Below are positions 34,800 to 44,477 of a DNA stretch of 57,407 bases, piece by piece. Numbering within the stretch: the first letter of the stretch is position 1; each line of letters starts with the position of its first letter. The notes below the pieces were generated by a model. It did not search any database, was not told the DNA's origin, and saw only the letters and a program-made list of their open reading frames with translations. The stretch comes from an uncultured Alphaproteobacteria bacterium (GTDB lineage Bacteria > Pseudomonadota > Alphaproteobacteria > UBA6615), in the NCBI GenBank assembly GCA_943787445.1, contig CALSML010000001.1, positions 1 through 57,407 on the forward strand. The letters run 5' to 3'. Position numbers and translations under genes: made by a program.

Positions 34800-36024
34800 C
34801 TAGTCCCGCAGGGCCTTCGCCAGGCGCAGCCGCAGGGCCTGAAGCTTGATGAAGCCCTCGGCGTCGCGCTGGTCATAGACCTGGTCATCCTCGAAGGTCA
34901 CGTGATCGAGAGAGTAGAGGCTCTGTTCGGATTTGCGCCCGACAACCGTGGCCATGCCCTTATAGAGCTTGACCCGGACTGTGCCGGAGACCCGCTCCTG
35001 GCTCTTGTCGATCGCGGCCTGTATCATCTCGCGCTCGGGGGCGAACCAGAAACCGTTATAGACCAGCTTGGCATAGCGCGGCATCAGCTCGTCCTTGAGA
35101 TGCATGGCCTCGCGATCCAGAGTGATGGATTCCATCGCCCCGATGCGCAGCCAGCAGGATGGTGCCGCCCGGGGTCTCGTAGACGCCGCGGGACTTCATG
35201 CCGACAAACCGGTTTTCCACGAGATCGAGCCGGCCGATGCCATTGGCGCCACCCAGTTCGTTCAGCCGGGTGACCAGCATGGCCGGGGACAGGCGTCTCG
35301 CCGTCGATGGCGACCGGATCCCCCTGCTCGAAATCCGATCTCGATATAGGTCGGCTTGTCCGGGGCGTCTTCGGGCGAGACCGAACGGGAATAGATGTAT
35401 TCCTCGGCTTCGACCCAGGGGTCCTCGAGCACTTTGCCCTCGGCGGAGATGTGCAGCAGGTTTGCGTCGACCGAGAACGGGGCTTCGCCGCGCTTGTCCT
35501 TGGCGATCGGGAATCTGGTGCTTTTCGGCGAAGTCGAGAAGTTTCGTCCGCGAGCGTCAGGTCCCATTCCCGCCAGGGCGCAATCACCTTGATGTCGGGT
35601 TCGAGCGCGTAATAGCCCAGTTCGAACCGCACCTGATCATTGCCCTTGCCGGTGGCGCCGTGGGACACGGCGTCGGCGCCGGTCTCTGGGCGATCTCGAT
35701 CTGGCGCTTGGCGATCAGCGGGCGGGCGATCGACGTGCCGAGCAGGTAGGTCGCCTTCATAGACGTGCATTGGCGCGGAACATCGGGAAGACGATAGTCG
35801 CGCACGAATTCCTCGCGCAGATCCTCGATGATAGATTTCCTTGATACGCCGAACATCTCGGCCTTCTGCCCGCGCCGGTTCCAGCTCCTCGCCCTGGCCG
35901 AGATCGGCGGTGAAGGTCACGACCTCGCAGCGATAGGTCTCCTCCAGCCATTTGAGGATGACCGAGGTATCGAGCCCGCCCGAATAGGCCAGCACAACTT
36001 TCTTTACGTCGCCCGACGTCATGG
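34800..36024 (-). CDS. argG: argininosuccinate synthase ArgG, heavily frameshifted in this sequence
   Basis: Ligates citrulline and aspartate in arginine synthesis. The N-terminus is intact to about residue 45: [18 protein letters not shown] (the ATP pyrophosphatase P-loop) and [15 protein letters not shown]. The C-terminal 110 residues ([17 protein letters not shown] onward) are also intact. Between about 35,140 and 35,880 the protein can be followed only by changing frame about a dozen times ([87 protein letters not shown]). Nearly every correction is removal of one base. Conserved residues survive between the breaks. Normal span (about 408 codons). Probably an intact gene in the organism. 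Confidence 0.85.
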
Positions 36025-36100
36025 CATGGTTCCGTTCGTTCTGGAAAATCGCGGCGGAGTATAGTCGTGCCCGCCGTGGGGGCAACCCGCCTGCGCCCGG

Positions 36101-36274
36101 TTAATACGGCCACCAGGGCAGGACGATCCGGACCCCGGCTAGGGCCGCCCAGACCATGGCGAGCCCCGCAAACGCGATGGGCAGGCGCGTGCGAAAGCGC
36201 GATGGCAAACCCATCAGTGCCATCACGCCGCCGAAAATCGCGACGGCCAGTCCCAGAATAAAATCATCAATCAT
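36101..36274 (-). CDS. small hydrophobic membrane protein (hypothetical)
   Basis: A 57-residue peptide. Two hydrophobic segments (DFILGLAVAIFGGVMALMG and LPIAFAGLAMVWAALAGVR) are separated by a basic loop RFRTR, as in a two-helix membrane protein. There is no recognisable family and only a weak ribosome-binding site. It lies upstream of argG on the same strand and downstream of rlmN. It could be real or chance. Confidence 0.45.
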   Translation of the reverse strand: MIDDFILGLAVAIFGGVMALMGLPSRFRTRLPIAFAGLAMVWAALAGVRIVLPWWPY

Positions 36275-36403
36275 CGGCCCGGTCCCGCTAAGCGTGATAC
36301 CCCCGAACCTTGCGTGATGAGTCCTCACTTCCCCTCCCGCAAAGGTAGTATGGACGCGGAATTCTGGCAAGCGGGGACCGTACGCCGTGACGGCGGGATA
36401 GAT

Positions 36404-37534
36404 TTATTCCGCTGCCGCGCGGCGCGGGCGTTCGCTGTCGGACTTCAGCTGGCCGCAGGCGGCCATGATGTCTTCCCCGCGCGGAGTGCGAACGGGCGAG
36501 GGATAACCGGCATTCCGCACGATCTCGGCAAAGGCCTCGATCCGTTCATCGGTGGAGCGGTCATAGGGCGCGCCCGGCCACGGATTGAAGGGAATCAAAT
36601 TCACCTTTGCGGGAATGCCCGCAATTATGCGCACCAGTTCACGGGCATCCGCATCGCTGTCATTCACATCGCGCAACATGACGTATTCGAAGGTGATCCG
36701 CCGCGAATTGCGCAGGCCGGGATAGTCACGACAGGCATCGAGCAGTTCGGCAATGGGGTATTTCCGGTTGATCGGAACAATCTCGTCGCGCAAATCATCA
36801 CGGGTGGCGTGGAGCGACACCGCCAGATTGACCCCCAGTTCCTCGCCACAACGTCGGATCAGCGGCACAACACCGGCGGTCGAGAGGGTGATCCGGCGCC
36901 GGGAAATGGCGATCCCGGCATCATCCATGACGATCTGCAGCGCCTTGGCCACATTGTCGAAATTGTAGAGCGGCTCGCCCATCCCCATCATCACGATGTT
37001 GGAGAGTTCGCGCTCATAGATCGTTGGGCGTTCAAGGGTCGGCCATTCGCTCAGGTGGTCGCGGGCCAGCATGATCTGGCCGACAATCTCGGTCGGGCCC
37101 AGATTGCGCACGAGACGCTGGGTGCCGGTGTGGCAGAAACGGCAGTTCAGGGTGCAGCCCACCTGGCTGGAGACGCAGAGGGTCCCGCGGTCGCTTTCGG
37201 GAATGTGGACGCACTCGACCTCATTGCCGTCACCAAGATTGAGCAGCCATTTGTGGGTGCCGTCCGTCGAAGCCAGATCGCGCGCAATCCCGGGGCGGGC
37301 CACCACGAAGCGCTCGGCCAGCCGGGCGCGCAGCGGCTTGGAGATATTGGTCATCTCCTCGAAATCGGTCACACCGCGGCCATAGACCCATTTGAAGAGC
37401 TGGTCCGCCCGAAACTTCGGCTCGCCCATGCTGGCAAGCTCGGCGGCCATGTCCTCACGGTCCATGCCAATCAGGTTGATCGGTGCATCGGCATCCGCAA
37501 CAGGCGCGGCAAAGGTATCAGGGTTCATCGGCAT
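36404..37534 (-). CDS. rlmN: dual-specificity RNA methyltransferase RlmN
   Basis: A 376-residue radical SAM enzyme that methylates C2 of A2503 in 23S rRNA and A37 of some tRNAs. The radical SAM motif is [13 protein letters not shown] (CxxxCxxC). [17 protein letters not shown] is the GEP-like SAM-binding segment. The catalytic C-terminal Cys is in [27 protein letters not shown] is the N-terminal family domain. The start ATG 37534 has a second ATG two codons later. Confidence 0.97.
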   Translation of the reverse strand: MPMNPDTFAAPVADADAPINLIGMDREDMAAELASMGEPKFRADQLFKWVYGRGVTDFEEMTNISKPLRARLAERFVVARPGIARDLASTDGTHKWLLNLGDGNEVECVHIPESDRGTLCVSSQVGCTLNCRFCHTGTQRLVRNLGPTEIVGQIMLARDHLSEWPTLERPTIYERELSNIVMMGMGEPLYNFDNVAKALQIVMDDAGIAISRRRITLSTAGVVPLIRRCGEELGVNLAVSLHATRDDLRDEIVPINRKYPIAELLDACRDYPGLRNSRRITFEYVMLRDVNDSDADARELVRIIAGIPAKVNLIPFNPWPGAPYDRSTDERIEAFAEIVRNAGYPSPVRTPRGEDIMAACGQLKSDSERPRRAAAE

Positions 37535-37584
37535 GGCGCCTCACATAGGCCGCGAGGGGCGGGAACGCAAGCAAAGCTGACGCG

Positions 37585-38112
37585 TCAGCTGCGCCCGCAG
37601 GCCTTCCCGATGGCCGCATAGGCCGCGCTCGTGCCCTTGAGGGAATAGGAATCCGTCGTCGCATTGTTGCGTTTCGAGGTGCCCTTGACGGTCATCCGCG
37701 CACCTTTGCGGAGGGCCGCAACCAGGGCCTTGTCATCGGCCGGCTTGTAGGTCCAGGCGCTCTCTTCGCGGGTGAACAGGGTCCAGGAATTGCTCCCCAC
37801 ACGGACCTCGACCTCGGAACCTTCCTTGAACGGATAGCCGATATCGACCTGGACGACATCGAACTCCTTCTGATTGGGCCGGTGCCAGACCAGGAAGAAA
37901 ATCTCGCCACGGCGCGAGCGCAGGCTCGCTTCCTTCGGCTTGGAGACCATGTAGCAGAACCGGTTGCCCGCCGTACCACGGGTATAGGCATCCCAGTCCT
38001 TGTAATTCCCGATGAGTTCGGCGTTCTGCGCGTGAGCGGTCTGCGGTCCGGCAACAGCCAGTCCGAGCGCGGCAGCCAACAACCAGAGGGAGAGTTTTCC
38101 TGAGAACATCAT
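37585..38112 (-). CDS. IalB-like secreted protein (invasion-associated locus B family)
   Basis: A 175-residue exported protein. The signal peptide (residues 1-28, ending AHAQ) precedes a beta-rich domain: DWDAYTRGTAGNRFCYMVSKP, FKEGSEVEVRVGSNSWTLFT, and a terminal Cys in GKACGRS that can pair with the first. In Bartonella, IalB aids erythrocyte invasion. Free-living alphaproteobacteria carry homologues of unknown function, so no virulence role is implied. Start ATG 38112 (MMFSGK). It is on the same strand as rlmN, 50 bases upstream of it. Confidence 0.88.
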   Translation of the reverse strand: MMFSGKLSLWLLAAALGLAVAGPQTAHAQNAELIGNYKDWDAYTRGTAGNRFCYMVSKPKEASLRSRRGEIFFLVWHRPNQKEFDVVQVDIGYPFKEGSEVEVRVGSNSWTLFTREESAWTYKPADDKALVAALRKGARMTVKGTSKRNNATTDSYSLKGTSAAYAAIGKACGRS

Positions 38113-38172
38113 GCGGGGAGTCCTAACAATTCGATCCGAGTCATGCCAAGCCACTCCGTGATCAAGGTCTTG

Positions 38173-38739
38173 TTATCGTTCGGCCTTTTCGGAGGTATCC
38201 CGGCCACGAAAGACCGGACCGCCATGTACGTGGTCCGGAAGAGCTTCACGCGGTCCCCCCGGCATCAACGGCCGCGCGGGATACCGCCCCAGTGTGAGCG
38301 TGCGGTCATACATCACGATCGCCGCCGCAACGCCGACATTGACGCAGAAACGTGTCGGAATCTTGACGACATGGGTGCACCGCGCCGACAGCGCGGGGGA
38401 CAGGGAGCCGCGCTCGGGACCGAGCACATAGGCAGCCCGCTGGGGATGGCGGAAACTCGGCAGGTCGACGGCGTCATCGGTGAGCTCCACCCCCACCAGC
38501 TCGCAGCCCCGCGGCAGGGTGAAATCATCGAGCCCGTCATATTCATGCAGCGGCAGATGGGCCGGCGCATCCGAAGTGTCCGAGCGACCGCCCTCGCGCT
38601 TCGAATAGACCGCGCCGATGGTGAAGACGAAACTCGCCTCGAAAGCATGGGCGGTCCGCATGATCGCGCCGACATTCATCGGCTTCGAAATGCCCTCGAC
38701 CCCGACCGCAAAATAGCCGCGTATTCTGTTTTCCGACAT
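38173..38739 (-). CDS. TrmH-family (SpoU) RNA methyltransferase
   Basis: A 188-residue SPOUT enzyme. The N-terminal motif is ISKPMNVGAIMRTAHAF (motif 1, Asn and Arg present). Motif 2 is AYVLGPERGSLS. Motif 3, the trefoil-knot end, is VVKIPTRFCVNVGVAAAI. It 2'-O-methylates a ribose in tRNA or rRNA; the exact target is not clear from sequence. The start ATG 38739 follows GAGGGG. It is divergent from the asparaginase gene. Confidence 0.9.
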   Translation of the reverse strand: MSENRIRGYFAVGVEGISKPMNVGAIMRTAHAFEASFVFTIGAVYSKREGGRSDTSDAPAHLPLHEYDGLDDFTLPRGCELVGVELTDDAVDLPSFRHPQRAAYVLGPERGSLSPALSARCTHVVKIPTRFCVNVGVAAAIVMYDRTLTLGRYPARPLMPGGPREALPDHVHGGPVFRGRDTSEKAER

Positions 38740-38810
38740 AACCCCTCGCTTCGATTTCCCGCGTGGCGCTAACTTGCATGGCCCCTGTGAGCGAGGCAAG
38801 GTGGCCCGCA

Positions 38811-39644
38811 ATGGACGACCTCATTCAGCCACGCCACCCCGAACAGCCTGCCGCCGGAGAGAGTGCCAATCCGGTGCTCGTCGAGGTCGTGCGGGGCGAC
38901 TTCGTCGAGAGCCGGCATCGCGGCGCGATCGCCGTGGTGGCACCAGACGGCACCGTAGTACCCGCGATCGGCGATGTGACGCGGGAGATGTTTCCCCGCT
39001 CGGCAATCAAGCCGGTCCAGGCCCTCCACAACAATTGTTCAGGCAAGCATGCGGGCATGATCGCCACCGCGCTGCACAAGGGTGAAGCGGTGGACGGCTA
39101 TACCAATGTCACCCACCCGGTGCAGCAGCGGGTGCTGGGCGTGTTCGAATCGATGACCGGCTACGACCTTGGCCGGGCCGCGCGCGGGATCGATGGCTGT
39201 ACGGTGCCGGTCTGGGCGATGCCCCTGGGCAATCTGGCTCTCGCCATGGCGCGCATGGCCGATCCCGCCGATCAGCCCGAGGTGCGTCAGGCCGCCGTCA
39301 CCCGCATTCGCGATGCCATGGCCGCGCAACCCTTCTACATCCATGGCAGCAATGCCTTCGGCACCAATGTGATCGCCGCCGCCGGGCCCGAGGTTCTGGT
39401 CAAGGGCGGGGCGGAAGGAGTCTACACGGCGATCCTGCCCGCCCTCGGGTTTGGGGTCGCCCTGAAGATCGATGACGGGGCCAGCCGCGCGGCGGAACTG
39501 GCCATGATCCACACCCTGCATCAGCTCGACGCGCTGACCACACAACAGCGTGCGATATTGACGGATCGGCTCCACCCGGTTCAAACCAACTGGTCCGGCA
39601 AGGATGTCGGCACCTTGCGGCCGACCGCCGCGCTGAAATTCTGA
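38811..39644 (+). CDS. L-asparaginase II family protein with in-frame internal deletion
   Basis: A 277-residue member of the thermolabile/Rhizobium asparaginase II family, which hydrolyses Asn to Asp. The SxxK motif FPRSAIKPVQAL, the metal-site NNCSGKHAGM and DGCTVPVWAM are present. However, SAIKPVQAL joins directly to HNNCSGKH. In homologues about 75 residues lie between them, including ASHSGE with a catalytic Ser. The gap is in frame, so the ORF stays open, but the product should be inactive. A start at 38763 (GTG) is also open; ATG 38811 gives the usual N-terminus. Confidence 0.8.
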   Translation: MDDLIQPRHPEQPAAGESANPVLVEVVRGDFVESRHRGAIAVVAPDGTVVPAIGDVTREMFPRSAIKPVQALHNNCSGKHAGMIATALHKGEAVDGYTNVTHPVQQRVLGVFESMTGYDLGRAARGIDGCTVPVWAMPLGNLALAMARMADPADQPEVRQAAVTRIRDAMAAQPFYIHGSNAFGTNVIAAAGPEVLVKGGAEGVYTAILPALGFGVALKIDDGASRAAELAMIHTLHQLDALTTQQRAILTDRLHPVQTNWSGKDVGTLRPTAALKF

Positions 39645-39663
39645 CGAAACGGAGACCCGTGAG

Positions 39664-40644
39664 ATGCGTGCGATCGTTTGTGAAAACTGGGGCGACCCGG
39701 ACACCCTCAAGCTGGGTGAACTTCCCGTACCCGAGATGGGCCCCGGTCAGGTCCGCATTCGCATGCGCGCCGCCGGTGTGAACTTTGCCGACACCGTGCT
39801 GGTGCGCGGCCATTACCAGGAAAAGCCCGAACTGCCCTTCGCACCGGGCCTCGAAGGCGCAGGTGAAATCCTCGAAGTCGCCGACGACGTGACGGACTTC
39901 AAACCCGGCGACCGGGTGATGGCGGTCGTCTCGACCGGGGGCTTTGCCGAAGAAGCCGTGTGCAACGCCGCCACCGTCTTCCCGATGCCCGAGGGCATGG
40001 ATGACGCAACCGCCGCGGCCTTTCCTGTTGCCTATGGCACCTCTCATCTAGCCCTTGCCCACCGCGCCAATCTGCAGCCCGGGGAAACCGTGCTGGTTCT
40101 CGGCGCGGGTGGCGGTGTCGGCCTGACCGCGATCGAATGCGCCAAGGCCATGGGGGCCACGGTAATAGCGGCGGCTTCCTCGGCGGAGAAACTGGCGCTT
40201 GCGGCCGATCGCGGCGCGGACCACCTGATCAACTACACCGATGACGACCTACGTGCGGAGATCAAGAAACTGACCGACGGGCACGGCGTCGACGTGGTCT
40301 ATGACCCGGTTGGCGGCGATCTGGCTCAGGCAGCAATGCGATCGATGGCCTGGTGCGGCCGTTTTCTGGTGATCGGATTTGCCAGCGGCGATGTCCCGCA
40401 ATTTCCCGGCAACTACCTGCTGGTGAAGAACATCTCCATCGTCGGCGTGTACTGGGGGGCCTATCGCACCCGGGACCCGGAGGTCTTCCGCAACGGCTTT
40501 GCCGAACTCACCCGCTGGTGGGATGAGGGCAAGCTCAAGCCTCACGTTTCGCAGATCTTTCCCCTGGCCGACGCCCCCAAGGCGCTCGCCATGCTCGAAG
40601 GACGCCAGTCGACCGGGCGTCTTGTGATCAATATCGACGGCTGA
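39664..40644 (+). CDS. NADPH:quinone oxidoreductase family protein (MDR superfamily)
   Basis: A 326-residue medium-chain reductase. The GroES-like N-domain (LRV-type PFAPGLEGAGEILEV) precedes a Rossmann domain with VLVLGAGGGVGLTAIECAKAM. It has no catalytic or structural zinc cysteine cluster, as in QOR. It reduces quinones or enoyl compounds with NADPH. It begins 20 bases after the asparaginase gene, and the methyltransferase gene follows after 7 bases, so the three are probably co-transcribed. Confidence 0.93.
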   Translation: MRAIVCENWGDPDTLKLGELPVPEMGPGQVRIRMRAAGVNFADTVLVRGHYQEKPELPFAPGLEGAGEILEVADDVTDFKPGDRVMAVVSTGGFAEEAVCNAATVFPMPEGMDDATAAAFPVAYGTSHLALAHRANLQPGETVLVLGAGGGVGLTAIECAKAMGATVIAAASSAEKLALAADRGADHLINYTDDDLRAEIKKLTDGHGVDVVYDPVGGDLAQAAMRSMAWCGRFLVIGFASGDVPQFPGNYLLVKNISIVGVYWGAYRTRDPEVFRNGFAELTRWWDEGKLKPHVSQIFPLADAPKALAMLEGRQSTGRLVINIDG

Positions 40645-40651
40645 ACACGAC

Positions 40652-41956
40652 ATGTCCGACAGCAAGACCCGCGATCGCCTGGTGCGCTCCCAGTACGAAT
40701 CCTATCCCTATCCCGCGCGCGACCCCGAGGATGAACGCACACGGCTGATCACCGGATCACCGAGCAACATTCCCGAGGTCAATCACTATGTCTTTGGTGG
40801 GCGACGCGATCTGACGGCCCCCTTCAACGCGCTGGTCGCAGGCGGCGGCACCGGCGACGCCGCCATGATGCTGGCCCAGAACATGACCGATCTGGGGATA
40901 CCGGGCGAAGTGGTGCATCTCGATATGAGCGGCCCCAGTCAGGACATTGCCCGCGCGCGGGCCGAAGTCCGGGGCCTGACGAATATCCGTTTCGTCGAAG
41001 GCTCCCTGCTTGATGTGGCCGGGATTGCCCCGGGGCTCTGGGACTACATCGATTGCTGCGGTGTCCTCCATCATCTCGAAGACCCCAATGCCGGGCTGGC
41101 CGCCCTGGCCAGCGTGCTCGCCCCCGATGGTGGCATCGGCATCATGGTCTATGGCGAATACGGCCGGACCGGCATCTATCACATGCAGGACATGCTGCGG
41201 ACCCTCGCCCCGAGCGACGACATGCCAGACAGCGACCGCATCGACACCGCCAAACGCCTGACCAAGGCCCTGCCGGCCACCGCATGGCTCAACCGCAACG
41301 GCCTGATCCGCGACCATCTGCATGGTGGCGATCCCGGCGTCTACGACCTGTTTCTCCATTCCCGCGACCGTGCCTATACGGTGCCCCAGATTGTCGACTG
41401 GGTCGCAGGCGCGGACATGCGTCTCGTCTCGTTCATCGAGCCCTTCCTTTACGACCCGACATGGCTGGTGCGCGACCCGCGGCTCCTCAAACGTCTGGAA
41501 CCCTTCGACGCGATCACCCGCGCGGCCTTCGCCGAGCAGTTTGTGGGCAACCTCAAGAAGCACGTGTTCTATGCGGTCCGACAGGACAATGACGTCACCG
41601 CACCGACGACCGATTCACCCGACGTTATCCCCCATCTGGTCAACCAGAGCGCTGCTGAGGCCGCTGAACTGATGCCGCCGGGCGGGCAGATCGTGGTCTC
41701 GACCGAAGGCCTGAAAGTGGACATGCCGGTACCGCCACTGGCCCGCATGATGGTCGGTCTGTGCGACGGCAAAACGAACCTTGCCGGGGTTCATGCCGGT
41801 GTGCAGGAGAAGCGCCCGGAAATGGACTACGAAACCTTCAAGGTTCAGTTCGATGCGCTCTATAAGGTGATGAGCGTGATCAATCGGATGGTGTTGCGGC
41901 TTCCGCAGTGGCCGGTGGACGACGACCAACTGCCAGCACCATGCCCAGAGTCGTGA
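40652..41956 (+). CDS. class I SAM-dependent methyltransferase with long C-terminal region
   Basis: A 434-residue protein. After the head YESYPYPARDPEDER, residues about 60-160 form a SAM-binding fold: ALVAGGGTGDAAMMLAQ (motif I), VVHLDMSGPS, and DYIDCCGVLHHLEDP (motif IV region). The C-terminal 200 residues are not catalytic; the last 100 (PPLARMMVGLCDGKTNLAGV) resemble small PqqD-like or domain-repeat ends. Substrate unknown; proteins of this layout occur widely in Proteobacteria. It overlaps the convergent EamA gene by 77 bases at the 3' ends. Confidence 0.85.
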   Translation: MSDSKTRDRLVRSQYESYPYPARDPEDERTRLITGSPSNIPEVNHYVFGGRRDLTAPFNALVAGGGTGDAAMMLAQNMTDLGIPGEVVHLDMSGPSQDIARARAEVRGLTNIRFVEGSLLDVAGIAPGLWDYIDCCGVLHHLEDPNAGLAALASVLAPDGGIGIMVYGEYGRTGIYHMQDMLRTLAPSDDMPDSDRIDTAKRLTKALPATAWLNRNGLIRDHLHGGDPGVYDLFLHSRDRAYTVPQIVDWVAGADMRLVSFIEPFLYDPTWLVRDPRLLKRLEPFDAITRAAFAEQFVGNLKKHVFYAVRQDNDVTAPTTDSPDVIPHLVNQSAAEAAELMPPGGQIVVSTEGLKVDMPVPPLARMMVGLCDGKTNLAGVHAGVQEKRPEMDYETFKVQFDALYKVMSVINRMVLRLPQWPVDDDQLPAPCPES

Positions 41957-42806
41957 CCACGAGGCCAGTCCAGGCAATCCATGTTGGGATTTCACTTAGG
42001 AAGACCAGACCCAGCAGCACCGCCAGAACCGGCGCACCAGCCAGGAACACGGCCATGGTTGTTGCCCGGATGGTCTTGGTGGCCCGGGTGATCAGCATGA
42101 CCACGATAAAACTCGCCACCACGCCCTGATAGACAGTCTGCAGCGCGATCTCCTCCCAGGGCGGAAAGCCATCGCCGCGCAGTAAGCCGGAGGGCAGGAA
42201 CAGGAACCAGATCGGAATATAGATCGCGGTGCTGATGGTGGGTGCGGCGATCACCGCCTGCAGGATCGTGACATTCCAGCGACGCAGCGCGGTCATGTAG
42301 ATGGCAAAGCACGCACCCGCGCCGATCAGCAGCAGATCCCCGAACCACTGATCCGCCGGCGCGTGGACCGAGAAACTGTCGCCCCCCAGCAGCAGACCCC
42401 GATCACGATCAGGACGATCCCGCCCGCCTGTATCTTCGACGGCCGCTCGCGCAGCCACAGAAATCCGACAATGGCGGCAAAGATCGGCATGGTCCCGTTG
42501 GTCAGCACCCCGGCATGAACCACCGGTGCCAGGGACATGCCGCCAAAGGACGCCAGGGCAAATGGCGCCCCGACCCCGAAGGACAGCACCGCCCCTTTCC
42601 AGAGGGGCAAGCCGGCCAGCCCGCGTGTCAGCAGCAACGGGAAGACGATCAGGGCACCGACCCCCACCCGAATTGCGGCAACGTCATAGGGGGTGAGGTG
42701 CGTGGAGAACGCCGAACCGCGAGGCCACAATCCAGCCTCCCCAGATGAATGGCACCACCAGCCCGCAGGCCAGACCGACCAGAAAGCTGGCGCGGAGTTG
42801 GGTCAT
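41880..42806 (-). CDS. EamA/DMT-family transporter (two compensating frameshifts)
   Basis: A ten-helix drug/metabolite-type exporter or importer of about 308 residues. It begins MTQLRASFLVGLACG, continues in the second frame (HLTPYDVAAIRVGVGALIVFP, GGMSLAPVVHAGVLTNG) and ends in a third (LGGDSFSVHAPADQWFGDL to GLVVTTLGMVLAVG). One base appears inserted near 42708 (GGCGTTCTCC) and one lost near 42400 (after GGGGT). The total is a multiple of three, as expected for +1/-1. Start ATG 42806 overlaps the stop of the upstream EamA gene. Substrate unknown. Confidence 0.78.
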
Positions 42807-43714
42807 CGTGGTTCACGCTCCGGGGTTGGCGATGCACTACCCGACAACAATCCCGGGCCCAGCGCCACAAGAATTCCCGCCGTCACCACACAGATCCCGA
42901 TGACACTGATGGTCGACGGAATTTCACCCAGCGCCGGGATCGCGATCAGCACGGCCACCGCCGGGGCGCCCGACATCATCGCGGATTGCCGCATGCCCCC
43001 CAGCATCCGCGCCGCATGGGCGATCAGGATCGAAGCGATGAACGCTGCCACGATGCCCTGATAGACGCCCTGCAGCAGGATTTCCGGCCACGGCGTCGCA
43101 GCCAGATTGCTCGGCAGAGCCAGCCACCAGAGAGGAATGTAGAGCAGCAGGTTGATGCCGTTCACCGTGATCAGGGACTGGAAGGCAGTAAGACCCCAAC
43201 CCCGCACGGAGGTCAGAAATGCCGCGTTGAGGGCGGCGGCACCGAGAAACAGCAAATGACCGCGCCATTGTCCGGGCTCGCCAAAGGACAGGGCGTCATA
43301 GCCGGTCCCCGCCACGCCGAGCACGATCAGCAATACACCGACTATCCGCCAGCCACTCAGCCGCACGCCGAAGACGGCCCAGGCGAGCAGAGAAGCAAAC
43401 ACCGGCATCGCACCATTGATGACGATGCCGCCATGGGCGACCGGAGCGAAGGACATGCCCCCGAACACGAACAGGGTGAAGGGCGCCCCCGAGGTGCCGG
43501 CAATCACCAATGCCTTCCAGAGCGGGATGCGCGGCCAGCGCACCAGAAAAAAGAACGGGATGGTGCACATGCCCGCAATACCGAACCTGAGCGCGGCCAT
43601 GTCATAGACAGTCAGGGTCGAGGTCGCACCAAAGCGCGAGACGACGAGGAAGCCCGAAAACAGGAGCAACACACCGAGGCCGGCCAGCACACCCAGAAGC
43701 GCATCACGGTTCAT
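42803..43714 (-). CDS. EamA/DMT-family transporter
   Basis: A 303-residue inner-membrane protein with ten predicted helices in two EamA repeats (GVLLLFSGFLVVSRFG; LGAAALNAAFLTSVRGWG). GGMSFAPVAHGGIVINGAMP is shared with the next gene downstream, so the two are paralogues, possibly forming a pair. I start at ATG 43714 (MNRDALLG); ATG 43729 is also open. It is coupled to the downstream gene by a 4-base overlap. Confidence 0.9.
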   Translation of the reverse strand: MNRDALLGVLAGLGVLLLFSGFLVVSRFGATSTLTVYDMAALRFGIAGMCTIPFFFLVRWPRIPLWKALVIAGTSGAPFTLFVFGGMSFAPVAHGGIVINGAMPVFASLLAWAVFGVRLSGWRIVGVLLIVLGVAGTGYDALSFGEPGQWRGHLLFLGAAALNAAFLTSVRGWGLTAFQSLITVNGINLLLYIPLWWLALPSNLAATPWPEILLQGVYQGIVAAFIASILIAHAARMLGGMRQSAMMSGAPAVAVLIAIPALGEIPSTISVIGICVVTAGILVALGPGLLSGSASPTPEREPR

Positions 43715-43734
43715 ACTCGCATGACCCATTGGCA

Positions 43735-43770
43735 GAAAAAGGCCCCGCGCGAATGCGCAGGGCCTTTCAA
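43735..43770 (-). terminator. rho-independent terminator of scoAB
   Basis: AAAGGCCC-T-GCGC pairs with GCGC-G-GGGCCTTT around a four-base loop. On the minus strand it runs into TTTTT. It lies about 40 bases beyond the scoB stop. Confidence 0.8.
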
Positions 43771-43808
43771 ATTAGCGGACACGAACCGTGCCCGTCGATA
43801 GATGTGGA

Positions 43809-44441
43809 TTACTGGGTGACGATGGTCGCTTCGCTGCGCTCGCGCACTTCGTCGACACTGACACCTTCGGCCAGTTCCTGAATATGGACGCCGCCCTCAC
43901 CAATCGAGAACACGCCGAGTTCGGTGATGATGTCATCCACGACACCGGCACCGGTTAGCGGCAGGTTGCATTCCTTGAGCAACTTGGCCGAGCCGTCCTT
44001 GGCATTGTGGTCCATCAGAATGATCACGCGCTTAACGCCGGCGACCAGATCCATCGCACCGCCCATGCCCTTGACCATCTTGCCCGGGATCATCCAGTTG
44101 GCCAGATCGCCATTCTCGGCCACCTGCAATGCGCCCAGGATCGACATGTTGATATGCCCGCCGCGGATCATCGCGAAGGATTGCGCGCTGTCGAAATAGA
44201 CCGATTCCGGCAGCTCGGTGATCGTCTGCTTGCCCGCATTGATCAAATCCGCATCGACTTCATTGTCCCGCGGAAAGGCGCCCATGCCGAGCATGCCGTT
44301 TTCCGACTGGAACGTGACGTTCATGTCATCGGGGATAAAGTTGGCAACCTTGGTCGGCATGCCAATGCCGAGGTTCACATAGAAGCCGTCTTCGAGCTCC
44401 TGCGCCGCACGGGCGCACATTTCATCTCGTGACCAAGCCAT
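43809..44441 (-). CDS. scoB: 3-oxoacid CoA-transferase subunit B
   Basis: A 210-residue beta subunit. The catalytic Glu lies in [11 protein letters not shown] (the SENG motif). [14 protein letters not shown] and [18 protein letters not shown] are subunit B signatures. Together with ScoA it moves CoA from succinyl-CoA to acetoacetate or another 3-oxoacid, feeding ketone or 3-oxoadipate products into the TCA cycle. It lies 36 bases downstream of scoA and ahead of a terminator. Confidence 0.94.
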   Translation of the reverse strand: MAWSRDEMCARAAQELEDGFYVNLGIGMPTKVANFIPDDMNVTFQSENGMLGMGAFPRDNEVDADLINAGKQTITELPESVYFDSAQSFAMIRGGHINMSILGALQVAENGDLANWMIPGKMVKGMGGAMDLVAGVKRVIILMDHNAKDGSAKLLKECNLPLTGAGVVDDIITELGVFSIGEGGVHIQELAEGVSVDEVRERSEATIVTQ

Positions 44442-44477
44442 AGTTCGTCTCCTTCTCTATTGTTCGTGCAGAGTCGC

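Noticed and set aside
37585..38112. Virulence factor (invasion locus B)
   Set aside because: IalB homologues are widespread in free-living alphaproteobacteria. No other sign of a pathogen is seen.
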